Positions 44,625-54,302 of a stretch of DNA of 64,000 bases are shown in pieces. Position numbers and translations under genes: made by a program. This DNA comes from Flavobacterium sp. GTDB lineage: Bacteria; Bacteroidota; Bacteroidia; Flavobacteriales; Flavobacteriaceae. The stretch lies in contig NZ_JAGIAV010000004.1 in assembly GCF_017744675.1 (NCBI RefSeq), positions 871,033-935,032 on the forward strand, given 5' to 3'. The notes beneath the pieces are model-generated. The model made no database searches and had not been told where the DNA came from. It saw only the letters and a list, made by a program, of their open reading frames with translations. Every line of letters begins with the position of its first letter. Positions within the stretch are counted from its first letter, which is position 1.

Positions 44625-44882
44625 ATGAAATCACTTTTAAAAAAAAGAGAAACTCCATTTGCATACAATCGGCACTATCTCTCTGCCCAAAAAAAATGGT
44701 CCGAAAAAATGAGCAGTCTCTCTGAAGGATGTTCAAAGAGAATGCTCATTTTTTTCCTCAGCCTATTTGTTATGCTGTCAGCATCTTACCTGCTTTATAA
44801 CATTTATAATTCCTTTTCAGAAAAGGGCCCAAAAAAGACAGGAAGTTCGGAACAGACTTTAAAAATTAAACTAATCGATTAA
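44625..44882 (+). CDS. Small single-span conjugation protein (TraL-like position)
   Basis: This 85-residue protein has a basic N-terminus and one membrane segment (RMLIFFLSLFVMLSASYLLYNIYN). It has the size and place of TraL between traK and traM in Bacteroidetes elements, but sequence support for the name is weak. It lies 6 bp after traK. Confidence 0.75.
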   Translation: MKSLLKKRETPFAYNRHYLSAQKKWSEKMSSLSEGCSKRMLIFFLSLFVMLSASYLLYNIYNSFSEKGPKKTGSSEQTLKIKLID

Positions 44883-44893
44883 AAAATAAAGGC

Positions 44894-46186
44894 ATGGAAC
44901 AGAAAACAACATCAATTAAAGAAGCAAAAAAACGAAAAATGCTTCTGGCACTGCCGATAATAACGCTTCCTTTTATCACCATTCTTTTTTATACATTGGG
45001 AGGAGGAGAAATGGAGGCCGCAACGGCTGAAAATGAAATAAAAAAAGGATTTAATTTTAAACTGCCGCTTCCAAGCTTTAAAGAAGATTCCGCTTTGGAT
45101 AAAATGAGCTATTATGAAAAGGCGTCGGCAGATTCAATCAAACTGCAGGAGCAGATTAAAAAAGATCCCAATTATTCCAATCAAAAAGTTCTGGAAGAAT
45201 CTTTGAAGGAGTTCCCGGAACTGGATTTTGCATCACAGCGTTTTTCAAAAAAAGGAACCGGTTTGAAAGCAGTAACTCCGCAGGACAGAAACGAACAGAA
45301 AATCTATGAAAAGCTGAAGCAGCTTCAGAAAACCATCAGCGAGCCGATTCCGGTTAAAAATTACGGCCAGGATATGAAGGAGTTCGAAAACTACGGCTCG
45401 TCTGATGAAATTTCCGGCCAGATTAAAAACTTAGAACAGATGATGTCTGCAATGGGTGAAACGGCGCCGGATCCCGAACTGCAGCAGCTCGGAGGCATGC
45501 TGGAAAATATCCTGGATATCCAGCATCCTGCAAGAGTGTTGGAACGCTTAAGACAGAATTCGCAGGATAAAAAAGGAAAAGTATATTCCGTAGACCTTAG
45601 AAGCAAGGCAGACAATATCACTTCTCTCCAGGAAGATACAGCCGCCGCAGAGGAGGGCTTTAAATTGAATGCTTTTTTCACTGCAGAAGAGGATTTTAAT
45701 CAAGATCAGCCGCAAAATGCACTTGGAGCTGCCGTGCACGAAACGCAGACCATTGTAAATGGATCGGTGATCAAACTAAGGCTCACTTCAGATATTGTGC
45801 TCCTGGGAAGAACAATTCCAAAAAACACTTTTTTATACGGCATTGCGGAATTGAAAGGCGAAAGGCTTGAAATAAAGATAGAAAACATCCGGCATCATGG
45901 TTCCATTTTTCCGGTGCAGCTCTCGGTCTACGATATGGACGGAATTGAGGGGATATACATCCCGGGTGCTATCAGCAGGGATGCGGCCAAGGCATCAGCC
46001 GACAGTTCGATTCAGACACTCGGGCTTACCGGGATTGCTGATTCATGGGGAGCACAGGCTGCGGGAATGGGCATTGAAGCAGCGAAAAGCCTTATGAGCA
46101 AAAAAGTAAAACTCATAAAAGTTGCGGTAAAATCAGGATACCAGGTGCTACTGTATGATGAAAAACAAAAGAATTTAAAACCTTAA
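44894..46186 (+). CDS. traM: Conjugation protein TraM (VirB10-like)
   Basis: This 430-residue protein has a cytoplasmic N-terminus and one membrane segment (LALPIITLPFITILFYTLGG). A long linker rich in charged residues and a C-terminal beta domain (about 260-430, with NGSVIKLRLTSDIVLLGRTIPKNTFLYG) follow. VirB10-like proteins bridge the inner and outer membranes. It is followed by traN. Confidence 0.9.
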   Translation: MEQKTTSIKEAKKRKMLLALPIITLPFITILFYTLGGGEMEAATAENEIKKGFNFKLPLPSFKEDSALDKMSYYEKASADSIKLQEQIKKDPNYSNQKVLEESLKEFPELDFASQRFSKKGTGLKAVTPQDRNEQKIYEKLKQLQKTISEPIPVKNYGQDMKEFENYGSSDEISGQIKNLEQMMSAMGETAPDPELQQLGGMLENILDIQHPARVLERLRQNSQDKKGKVYSVDLRSKADNITSLQEDTAAAEEGFKLNAFFTAEEDFNQDQPQNALGAAVHETQTIVNGSVIKLRLTSDIVLLGRTIPKNTFLYGIAELKGERLEIKIENIRHHGSIFPVQLSVYDMDGIEGIYIPGAISRDAAKASADSSIQTLGLTGIADSWGAQAAGMGIEAAKSLMSKKVKLIKVAVKSGYQVLLYDEKQKNLKP

Positions 46187-46197
46187 AATAAAGAAAG

Positions 46198-47040
46198 ATG
46201 AAAAGAATCAATTATTTGTTTCTAGTAAGCCTGCTGCTGGTTGCTGTTTTGGCTTATCCTCAGCCAGACAGCAGGGAAACTGCCTTTTATGAAGACCATT
46301 ATAAAAATCTTCAGATCGGCTATTCGAAAACTACCAGCATAGTTTTTCCCTATCCGATTAAAAGCATCGATAAAGGCAGCGCTGATGTGCTGGTGCAGAA
46401 AGCCAGAGGAGTCGAGAATATCCTGCTGGTAAAAGCCGCAAGAAAATATTTTTTCCAGACCAACCTGACAGTAGTGACATCTGATTCAAAATTATATGTA
46501 TTTGTGCTGAATTACGAGGAAGACTGCCCTGACCTGAATATAAAAGCAGAAAACGCTGCGGCTGCCAGTAAGGAAGTGCTATTTGCCTCGGGAAACGATA
46601 ATCAGAAAAAAATCGAACAGGCGGCCTGGCTTGCATTATCAAAAAAAATAAAGAGCGGCGGCTTAAAAAAATCCAAGTTTCAGATAAAACTCGAGGTCAG
46701 CGGCATATTTATTCATGAGGATGTGCTGTATCTGCGTGTCGCATTCGAAAATAAATCAAAAATCAATTATGATATCGACCAGCTGCGTTTTTTCATAAGA
46801 GACCAGCGAAAATCAAAACGGACTGCCTCGCAGGAAATAGAGATTCAGCCGCTGTATTGCACTTCATCCTCTGCGGTGATTCCTGACAAGTCTGAAGTAG
46901 TAAAAGTTTTTGCACTGGAAAAATTTACGATTCCCGAAAATAAGCTTTTAACGCTCCAGCTTCTGGAAAAGAGCGGCGGACGCCACTTGGAAGTCAGCAT
47001 TAAAAAAAATCTTGCTGATAAAGTAATCCCGCTGCCATAA
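46198..47040 (+). CDS. traN: Conjugation protein TraN (DUF4138, VirB9-like)
   Basis: This 280-residue protein has a signal peptide (YLFLVSLLLVAVLAYPQ) and a two-part beta structure. Conserved stretches are SIVFPYPIKSIDKGSADVLVQKA near residue 45 and ILLVKAARKYFFQTNLTVVTSDSKLYVFVLNY near 80. This matches DUF4138/TraN, the outer-membrane VirB9-like partner of TraM. Confidence 0.9.
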   Translation: MKRINYLFLVSLLLVAVLAYPQPDSRETAFYEDHYKNLQIGYSKTTSIVFPYPIKSIDKGSADVLVQKARGVENILLVKAARKYFFQTNLTVVTSDSKLYVFVLNYEEDCPDLNIKAENAAAASKEVLFASGNDNQKKIEQAAWLALSKKIKSGGLKKSKFQIKLEVSGIFIHEDVLYLRVAFENKSKINYDIDQLRFFIRDQRKSKRTASQEIEIQPLYCTSSSAVIPDKSEVVKVFALEKFTIPENKLLTLQLLEKSGGRHLEVSIKKNLADKVIPLP

Positions 47041-47076
47041 TCCCGGCACTATCCCAAAAAACTTAAAAAACAGATT

Positions 47077-48240
47077 ATGAATATAAAAATCAATGAAACA
47101 GAAACGCTGTTAAGCTTTGCAGAAGAAATGGCTTCGCTAGGCTACCGCTATGCTGCGCACCCTGTTAATGTGTCGGCTGACAGCGGCAACACTGCTTTTT
47201 TCAGGACATCGATGGGTGCAGAAGACCATTGTCTGGTGGGGGCTCATGATATCGACTTTTATAAGAGCGTGCCGATAGATTCGCTTATAAGCGACTTAAA
47301 GACAGTCCTGCAGAGCGGAATAGATCTGTACAGCAATGAGAAACTTGATCTTACGGAGTTTGTCCGTCTGGCAGGAGAAAACAAGCAATTACCACAAAAC
47401 AACTTAAATACAAACATTATGAATGAGACTAATTTAAAATACCTGAAAGACCAGCTGAAATACACCGGGTTTGGAGAAACTTTCGATACCGAATTGAAAG
47501 AAAACATGCTCAAAGGAGATAAGGATTTTAAAATCATGCACACCGGCATTATGAACAACGGCGTACCAAACAAAGACAGCGTAACAGTTGAGCTGAACTT
47601 CAAGAAGTCAGACCAGACTGATATGTACTTTTTCAACTCCTATCATGTGAATCTCCAGAAAGAAGAAAATAAGCCGGGTATAGAACAGACGTTTTACATC
47701 AACAATGACGGCACAAGCATTACGCTCAAAGAAGCTTATAATCTGATGGAAGGACGCTCTGTAAATAAAGATCTCAAAACTAAAGAAGGGGAAAGCTATA
47801 ATTCCTGGTTAAAATTCGATTTTAAACAGACCGATAATTCCGGAAATTTCAAAATTAGCCACTACCATCAGAATTACGGCTATGATCTGGAAGCCAGCCT
47901 AGAGAAGCATTCCATAAAAGAACTCAATACGCCTCAGTATAAGGAAGACCTTATGAATTCCCTTAAAAAAGGAAATCTTCAGTCTGTGACTTTTGTTGTG
48001 GGCGGCGTGGAAAGCAAAATGTTCGTAGAGGCAAATCCCCAGTTCAAGACCCTTAATGTCTATGACGGAAACCTGCAGCGCATCAATCATCGGGAAAGCA
48101 AAGAAGAGAAAAAATCCGAGGGGGAAAAAACTTCAGAAAAGCAGTCTGGCAAAAAACAGTCCGAGGCCGCTGACGAGAACAGTGAAACACCTTCCGCGAA
48201 CAAACCCAAAAAAAGAAAACAGCAGTCCAATTCGGTTTAG
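47077..48240 (+). CDS. Bacteroidetes mobile-element protein, paralogue 1
   Basis: This 387-residue soluble protein belongs to a family I recognise from flavobacterial elements but cannot name. The C-terminal domain carries TLKEAYNLMEGRSVNKD, then SWLKFDF, YGYDLEASL and the EANPQFKTLNVYDGNLQRI end. A highly charged K/E/S tail follows. The N-terminal 120 residues are distinct. The next gene shares the C-terminal domain, so the two arose by duplication. It probably acts in the cytoplasm during transfer; the function is unknown. Confidence 0.75.
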   Translation: MNIKINETETLLSFAEEMASLGYRYAAHPVNVSADSGNTAFFRTSMGAEDHCLVGAHDIDFYKSVPIDSLISDLKTVLQSGIDLYSNEKLDLTEFVRLAGENKQLPQNNLNTNIMNETNLKYLKDQLKYTGFGETFDTELKENMLKGDKDFKIMHTGIMNNGVPNKDSVTVELNFKKSDQTDMYFFNSYHVNLQKEENKPGIEQTFYINNDGTSITLKEAYNLMEGRSVNKDLKTKEGESYNSWLKFDFKQTDNSGNFKISHYHQNYGYDLEASLEKHSIKELNTPQYKEDLMNSLKKGNLQSVTFVVGGVESKMFVEANPQFKTLNVYDGNLQRINHRESKEEKKSEGEKTSEKQSGKKQSEAADENSETPSANKPKKRKQQSNSV

Positions 48241-48268
48241 AAATTTTAAAATTAGTAAAGATTAGATC

Positions 48269-49321
48269 ATGAACCCGCAGTTTCCCGTAAATAGAGTAGA
48301 AATGGAATTCAGCCGATGGAAAGCAAGAGAGGAGCGTTTCAGTACGCTGTTTTCAATTACTCCGGCAGAAAACAAATCTTTACTCGCCGAGAAACTGCGT
48401 CAGTTCGAGAGAATCAGAACGAAATACAGATCTTCAAAAAATATTGAGGAGCAGCATACGCTTCGAATCCTTAAAATGGAAATCCACAGGATGTCAAAAC
48501 AATTGCATCCAAGTCCCATTTCACGTATCTTAAGGAAAATAATCACCAGCACACAAAATCAGCTTTCACTCCGCAGTGATACAAAAAAACACGAGAGAAA
48601 CTTCAATTCGATTAACGAGAAAGTCCAGCGTATCGGTTTTCCTGATCTATCCGAAAAAATTAAAAATCTTATCGTTCAAGAACAGGAAAATTTCAGCGTT
48701 CCTCTTTCCTACTACATCAATGAAAAAGAAAAGATCAGTCATACGCTCTGCTTTTCAAAAAATGCTGAAGGCCATTTTGAACTCGATGGATTTAAAAGCA
48801 GCCTGCAAAATAATTCCGCACCGGAAGACAGCAGGGGATATTACTTCAAAAATGGGCTGGAAAACAATTTTAAGCTGAATGAAGTCTATAATTTATTGTC
48901 AGGCCGTTCAGTAGCGCATAGCCAATCATGGTTTCAGCTCGACTTTAATGATAAAGACGCTTCGGGCAATTATCACCTAAAAGAATTTCGAAATGAATAT
49001 GCGTATGATTTGGAAAAGACTTTAAAGGCCATTTCTTTAAAAGAGATATACAATCCATATGAAATGGAGAAACTAAAAAATGCTTTAAGGCGGGGAGACA
49101 GAGTATCTGCCGTGCTGATTAAAGATGGACGAGAAAATCAATTTTATATTGAGGCCAATCCCCAGTTTAGATCTCTGAATATCTATGACCAGCATTTTCG
49201 CAAAGTGCAGATCGCTTCATTGGAAAAAGACAAAAAATCAAGCCAGCAGATTCAGGGTGTTATACAAACTGCAAAAAATCAATCTTTTAAAAAGGCATCC
49301 AAATCTAAATTACAGCAGTGA
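48269..49321 (+). CDS. Bacteroidetes mobile-element protein, paralogue 2
   Basis: This 350-residue protein shares with its upstream neighbour the LNEVYNLLSGRSV, SWFQLDF, YAYDLEKTL and EANPQFRSLNIYD pattern in its second half. The N-terminal 170 residues are basic and helical. The stop TGA overlaps the next start (TGATG), so translation of the winged-helix gene is coupled. Function unknown. Confidence 0.75.
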   Translation: MNPQFPVNRVEMEFSRWKAREERFSTLFSITPAENKSLLAEKLRQFERIRTKYRSSKNIEEQHTLRILKMEIHRMSKQLHPSPISRILRKIITSTQNQLSLRSDTKKHERNFNSINEKVQRIGFPDLSEKIKNLIVQEQENFSVPLSYYINEKEKISHTLCFSKNAEGHFELDGFKSSLQNNSAPEDSRGYYFKNGLENNFKLNEVYNLLSGRSVAHSQSWFQLDFNDKDASGNYHLKEFRNEYAYDLEKTLKAISLKEIYNPYEMEKLKNALRRGDRVSAVLIKDGRENQFYIEANPQFRSLNIYDQHFRKVQIASLEKDKKSSQQIQGVIQTAKNQSFKKASKSKLQQ

Positions 49322-49605
49322 TGGAACAATTAAATCCTTTAACGGAATTCTTTAAGTCAATAGAAAAAGACCAGCGCATCAGCATTACCCATATTGGAAT
49401 TTTTGCGGCACTGCTCCAGTTTAGAGCAAATCAAGGCAACATCAATCCCATCAAAGCCTACAGGCATGAAATTATGAAATTAGCAAAGATAACCGGCCCT
49501 GTCACGTATCACAGGTGCGTAAAGGATTTAAGTGAATACGGTTATATAAACTACATCCCTAAAAAAAACAGAAACCAGAAAAGCGTCATTTATTTTCTTG
49601 TTTAG
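49321..49605 (+). CDS. Small winged-helix protein at the end of the tra operon
   Basis: The product has 94 residues from the ATG at 49321; a GTG at 49318 is possible. The layout is a winged helix: ITHIGIFAALLQFR, then ITGPVTYHRCVKDLSEYGYINYIPKKN. It probably regulates the element or acts as a relaxosome-type accessory. The last half is duplicated as a pseudogene at 53964-54113. Confidence 0.75.
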   Translation: MEQLNPLTEFFKSIEKDQRISITHIGIFAALLQFRANQGNINPIKAYRHEIMKLAKITGPVTYHRCVKDLSEYGYINYIPKKNRNQKSVIYFLV

Positions 49606-49799
49606 AATGCAAATTCTGGCATAGTCTTAAAATCAACTTAAAGATCGAAATTATCTAAATAACACAATTCAGAAGATTAAAAAAAGAATCTTTATGACTT
49701 TGTCACTGCAAGCGGCAGGCATCCCAAACTAATTAATCATCACCAGCCTCGAGAATATAATTTGATTTAGGAGAAAAAGTACTTTGTGAAAGACCCGGA
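49459..49799. repeat. Imperfect direct repeat, left copy
   Basis: This roughly 340-bp segment covers the last half of the winged-helix gene and about 195 bp of non-coding DNA. It reappears, with about 85 percent identity by eye, at 53967-54302. The two copies flank the KAP NTPase and its partner gene. The non-coding part (49606-50049) holds no gene that I can see. Confidence 0.85.
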
Positions 49800-50049
49800 T
49801 TTACAATTGCAAAAGTAAAACCAGCTCTAAAATGATTTAAAATTTCATAATATTTGAATTTCCTGCTCTTATTTTTTTTAATATAATTGTTGTTCGACTG
49901 AAGAAAAAAATGGTGTATTTCCGTACAAGTGCTGAAGGTTTTAAACAGTTTCTTTTAGAAGTCAGATGGTCAATTTAGATAAAATATTTTAGTCAATAAG
50001 TAATTGTATATTTACATAAAGTTTAATGCTGCAATTACAAATCTAGTTT

Positions 50050-53028
50050 ATGGGCAAGTTTTTACGCGATTTTTTTCAAAGCACCTATATAATATTACCT
50101 GCTTTTTTCATTTTTATTTTTCTTTACTTCCAAAAGGCGGTTAATTTATTGATCGAGACTTTTCTGATGTCCGATCCCTCATATAATACATGGTATCTCC
50201 AGCTTATTATTATGTTGGCATTCATCAGCTCGCTGCTCCTTTTGTTCAAAAAATTAATTATCAATAAATATCTTCCAGCACCTGCTGAATATCTCATTAT
50301 TTTTTTACTGTCGATTCTTCTTTTCTATTATCGCTTTAATATGAACGGATTAAACTGGAATCTGCATGCAATTGTCCAAAACAGATGGTTTTCAATTAAA
50401 TATATTGACCTGGCGCTCGTACTTGCATTTTTGTACTTCGCCTTTATCGCGTTCAGCCAGATTAGAAAAGCAATTAAGAAGCCTGTAGTCATAAATAATT
50501 TTCTAATAAGCGACGATCCTATTTCTGCCATTGGGGAGGATCAGGTAAATTTTAGTCCAATTGTTGAAAAACTAACTGCAATACTGCTGCATGACAAACA
50601 TCCAAAATCAATATCGATTGGATTAATCGGTCCTTGGGGCAATGGAAAATCCAGTGTAATACAGCTTGTTAAGAAAAATATTGAAGCATCCGATGAATTT
50701 AAAAAAAATCAAATAATTTCGATTCATTTCCTGCCCTACCTTAATCACAAAGAGACTGATATTATAAATGAATTCTTTACACTGCTGAGCAACCAGCTGG
50801 CACCTTACAATGGTTTACTTTCCAATAAGATCCTTGACTACTCAGAAAAATTAACGGACCTCTATCAAAATAAAAATCTAAAAAGTTTTCTGGACAACCA
50901 TATTACGAACTTCTCGCAGTCCTCGGCATGCGAGCTATATGAAAACATTAATGCCATGCTTGGCAAGACAGACAAAAAAATAATTGTTTTCATTGATGAT
51001 CTAGACCGCCTCAACCAAAGGGAGATCCTACAGACCCTTAAGCTCATCCGCAATACCGCCAACTTTAGCAATACATTTTTTGTGCTTGCAATGGATAAGC
51101 AGTACGTGGTAAAGCGTTTGACTGCAAAAGGAAATATTTTAGATACCAAGTTTGTCGATAAGTTTTTCCAGTTGGAAATTTATCTTCCTGAGATAGAGAG
51201 CAGCCTGCTGAAACAGTTCTTCATTTCAGAAATGCTCCGCCCCTTCAGCCCGGCGCCCGCCGATTTGGAGCTTAGGCTAAATAGTGCTCTTATGGAACCA
51301 AATCTGCTTTTTGAAGATTATATAAAAAACTTCAGGGATGTTAAAAGAGTTGTAAACCAGATTAAGTACGACATCTCTCTTTTCAAAGAGGATTTTTCAT
51401 ATCTGAACCTCAAAGATTTTATAAATTTCACCTTTTTTAAGCTAAAATTTCCAGACATGGTAAAACAGCTCCATGAAAGCAGAGGTGACTTTTTAACCGT
51501 TGACGAAGTAAAAGGAACCTATAAGTTAAAAGAAGTCCCTAAAGAAAGAAAAGATGTTGCTGAAGAGGTTTTCTATTCTTTAGCCAATGAGCCGATAGGA
51601 AGCATCAAGCATCTTGATAATTACCAGCTTTATGCAGAACTTTTAAGTGAGGGTGTACATATTAATATTGATGAAAAATTTTCCCGAACTGATAAAGTTC
51701 TGCTGGTAAAAACAATGGCATACCTTTTTGGCAATGAGAATACTCCTGAAGGACAAGACTGTATAAGATTTACTAATAACTTTCAGATGCTGGTCCAACA
51801 GCGCATCTTTCCAAACTACTTCAAACAGATTGAATTTGAAGCTTTATTCACTGTTGAAAGCCAGTCACTAAGAAACGAGCTGCTGAACATAAAAGCACAG
51901 GGCAAATCGGAACAGCTCATTGGCAGGCTGGATTATTTTTCCACGAACGACCCGCAAAAATTACATCGTATTATAGAGTACCTCACTATTATCTATGAAA
52001 TGAACGGTATTGAGAGCTATTATAACATGGATATCTATAAGCTTATAGAAAAATTTGCTTCACATCTTTATGATCATATTGGTGAAGGCAGAATTAAGGA
52101 ATATCGAAAATGGCTAGATCAATCCTTATTCAGCAGCGAAGAATTTTCTACAGAAGCAAGACTTTTTTTAATAATTGCAATTTGGAAAATCAAGGATGTG
52201 AATGAGCTTTGGCAATTAGAAGAAAAGTATATAACTGAAAAAGCAACTGAATTATATGAAAATTACCTATCGAGCTATGACACTATACTTTGGAATGTAG
52301 ATAATTTCAGAACGTACGGCGTCTATCACGGAGTGAAATTGATAAATAAGGATAAAATCAATAAAATTTTAAAAGACTTCTGGCAGCAAAACAGTATTGA
52401 ACTTTTATGCGTCCAATTTACCGAGCTAGATCCATTTTCAAACACTGCTTTTAGAATTTCAGATACTGTCACAGAAATTTTTGGATCACGAGATAAATTT
52501 ATTGATTTTATAAAAGCTCATAACGACAGCTCCCTGCCAAATATTAAAGAATTTATTGAACTTTTTGAACTTTTAAAAGTCATTAACTTCCACTATACGC
52601 TGGAATATGATTTCGCACTTTCTTCCCTTATGCTAAAAAAAATAGAAATAGCAAGGAATGAGCCTGGTCGTGAGGACTATGACCAGCGTTCAAGACACCC
52701 GCAGGTAATAGTAAAAATATCGGATACTGATTTAGGTTATCATTTTGCAGCTGTAGCGAATTACAAAGAAAAATATGGTTTCACTTTCACGATCTCCAAA
52801 GACGTTTTCTACCTCACAATTAATGTACGTTATGAAAAAATTGACAGTCTCTTGTCAGATTTTATAGTTGATATAATGACGCTGTATTATAACAGTCCGG
52901 ATTGGAAAGTCGATCAGAAAATAATTAATGAGGGCATGAGGATCGACCTTAAAGGAACTGACTATATTGAATTTATTTCTATCAAACCGAAACCCGATGG
53001 TGCAATAAAATATTTAAAAAAAATATGA
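50050..53028 (+). CDS. KAP-family P-loop NTPase with four N-terminal membrane spans
   Basis: This 992-residue protein has four membrane segments in the first 140 residues. The KAP P-loop domain follows, with Walker A at G194-PWGNGKS-201 and Walker B near 312-318 (IVFIDDLDR). The KAP-typical NTFFVLAMDKQYVVKRL comes after it. The last 600 residues are helical and unfamiliar. KAP NTPases are linked to membrane signalling and to anti-phage or plasmid systems. The gene is full length, lies between two direct repeats and is followed by a small unknown gene on the same strand. A near-consensus -7 element (TATATTTA) lies about 30 bp upstream. Confidence 0.88.
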   Translation: MGKFLRDFFQSTYIILPAFFIFIFLYFQKAVNLLIETFLMSDPSYNTWYLQLIIMLAFISSLLLLFKKLIINKYLPAPAEYLIIFLLSILLFYYRFNMNGLNWNLHAIVQNRWFSIKYIDLALVLAFLYFAFIAFSQIRKAIKKPVVINNFLISDDPISAIGEDQVNFSPIVEKLTAILLHDKHPKSISIGLIGPWGNGKSSVIQLVKKNIEASDEFKKNQIISIHFLPYLNHKETDIINEFFTLLSNQLAPYNGLLSNKILDYSEKLTDLYQNKNLKSFLDNHITNFSQSSACELYENINAMLGKTDKKIIVFIDDLDRLNQREILQTLKLIRNTANFSNTFFVLAMDKQYVVKRLTAKGNILDTKFVDKFFQLEIYLPEIESSLLKQFFISEMLRPFSPAPADLELRLNSALMEPNLLFEDYIKNFRDVKRVVNQIKYDISLFKEDFSYLNLKDFINFTFFKLKFPDMVKQLHESRGDFLTVDEVKGTYKLKEVPKERKDVAEEVFYSLANEPIGSIKHLDNYQLYAELLSEGVHINIDEKFSRTDKVLLVKTMAYLFGNENTPEGQDCIRFTNNFQMLVQQRIFPNYFKQIEFEALFTVESQSLRNELLNIKAQGKSEQLIGRLDYFSTNDPQKLHRIIEYLTIIYEMNGIESYYNMDIYKLIEKFASHLYDHIGEGRIKEYRKWLDQSLFSSEEFSTEARLFLIIAIWKIKDVNELWQLEEKYITEKATELYENYLSSYDTILWNVDNFRTYGVYHGVKLINKDKINKILKDFWQQNSIELLCVQFTELDPFSNTAFRISDTVTEIFGSRDKFIDFIKAHNDSSLPNIKEFIELFELLKVINFHYTLEYDFALSSLMLKKIEIARNEPGREDYDQRSRHPQVIVKISDTDLGYHFAAVANYKEKYGFTFTISKDVFYLTINVRYEKIDSLLSDFIVDIMTLYYNSPDWKVDQKIINEGMRIDLKGTDYIEFISIKPKPDGAIKYLKKI

Positions 53029-53117
53029 GCAATCACCTCAGTCCATTCAGTACTATTAAAATTAAAAACTAATGAACAAAAATTTAAAAAAATTCTCCAG
53101 TACTTAAAAGTCCTTAA

Positions 53118-53843
53118 ATGTATAGTAAAAGCTTTAAAAAATTAGTGGATTCAGCTTTTAATAAAAGTACCGAATTCTATAAAAATGAACATAATTTAAA
53201 CAAACCTAATCCCTACTTTGTTGGTTTTGGCAATCCCAACTCCAAAATATTGATTTTAGGAAAAGAAAAAGGCTTTGATCAAAGCAATTTAAAGCAATTG
53301 CAATATGAAAGCATAGAAAATCCTAACGAATGGAAACACTATCTTGAAAATGGAATTTTATCGAATAAAGCCAAATTTTACGATTCAGAACATTACATAA
53401 ATGTATTTCACCCGTATTTGGGAAAAATGAAAGGCGGACATACCTGGACTAAATATTATACGGTTTTGAAAAATATTTATCCTCATATTGAGAAAAATGA
53501 AAATGAATTTTTAAACTATGCTTTTTTATGCGAAATTAATTTCGAGCCATCGAGATTAAGCAAAATTAAAGCTTTCAGCAATTCTGAGAGAATTGAACTG
53601 CTGAAAAATGATTTTTACAAATCGTTTAATGTAATAATATGCGCTTGTGGCGATTATTTAAAACATAAACAGATAGAAGATTTTTTTGATGTAAAATTTG
53701 TGTCTGATTTATCAAATCCAAGTGAAAAATTAAAAACATTCAAAAATGACAGCCGTCTATTAATCAACACAAGACAATTAAGCATGAACATCAAAAATGA
53801 TTATTTGATCAGACTATCAGAAATTGCGAAAATGTACTTGTAA
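53118..53843 (+). CDS. Hypothetical protein, uracil-DNA-glycosylase-like N-terminus
   Basis: This is a 241-residue soluble protein. The segment NPNSKILILGKEKGF near residue 34 resembles the first motif of uracil-DNA glycosylase-like folds, where an exposed loop after a beta strand binds DNA. VIICACGDYL near 175 could be a later strand. The catalytic motifs are not clear, so the fold call is weak. It is the likely partner of the KAP NTPase: 90 bp downstream, same strand, inside the same repeat-bounded block. Confidence 0.6.
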   Translation: MYSKSFKKLVDSAFNKSTEFYKNEHNLNKPNPYFVGFGNPNSKILILGKEKGFDQSNLKQLQYESIENPNEWKHYLENGILSNKAKFYDSEHYINVFHPYLGKMKGGHTWTKYYTVLKNIYPHIEKNENEFLNYAFLCEINFEPSRLSKIKAFSNSERIELLKNDFYKSFNVIICACGDYLKHKQIEDFFDVKFVSDLSNPSEKLKTFKNDSRLLINTRQLSMNIKNDYLIRLSEIAKMYL

Positions 53844-53849
53844 ATCTCT

Positions 53850-53926
53850 AGCCCCGATAGGAGCGGAAATCCTTCTGCGCTGGGGTTCGGCGCAAAAGAT
53901 TGCAGCGGATAGCGAGATAAAGCTCC
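53850..53926. repeat. Dispersed hairpin repeat, copy 2
   Basis: This roughly 77-bp element starts AGCCCCGATAG and ends AGCTCC, with a central stem around TGCGCTGGGGTTCGGCGCA. It is closely related to the copies at 31005 and 58108. It begins 7 bp after the stop of the KAP partner gene and may act as its terminator or as a recombination site. Confidence 0.85.
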
Positions 53927-53963
53927 TAAAAATAATATTAAACCTAAAATAAGATTCATCCCT

Positions 53964-54113
53964 CATTACAGGCATGAAATTATGAAAATAGCCAAAATAA
54001 CCGGCCCTGTCACGTATCACAAGTGCATAAAGGATTTAAGTGAATACGGTTATATAAACTACATCCCCAAAAGAAATAGAAACCAGAAAAGCGTCATTTA
54101 TTTTCTTGTTTAG
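53964..54113 (+). pseudogene. Truncated copy of the winged-helix gene
   Basis: The frame encodes the last 48 or so residues of the protein at 49321, ending NQKSVIYFLV then TAG, with scattered substitutions. The first half is missing. An in-frame ATG at 53982 could allow a short peptide, but it lacks half of the fold. Confidence 0.85.
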
Positions 54114-54302
54114 AATGCAAATTCTGACATAGTTTTAAAATTAAACTTAAAGATCGAAATAATACAATTCAGAGGGTTAATAAAAATATCTTTATGACCT
54201 TGTCACTGCAGGTGGCCCACATCCCAAATTAATTATTGAATTATCACCAGCCGTGAGAATATAACTTAATTAGGAGAAGAAGTACTTTCCGAAAGGCCCG
54301 GC
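53967..54302. repeat. Imperfect direct repeat, right copy
   Basis: This matches 49459-49799 in the same orientation. Divergence includes small indels, so the duplication is not recent. It contains the winged-helix pseudogene and its downstream non-coding DNA. Confidence 0.85.
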
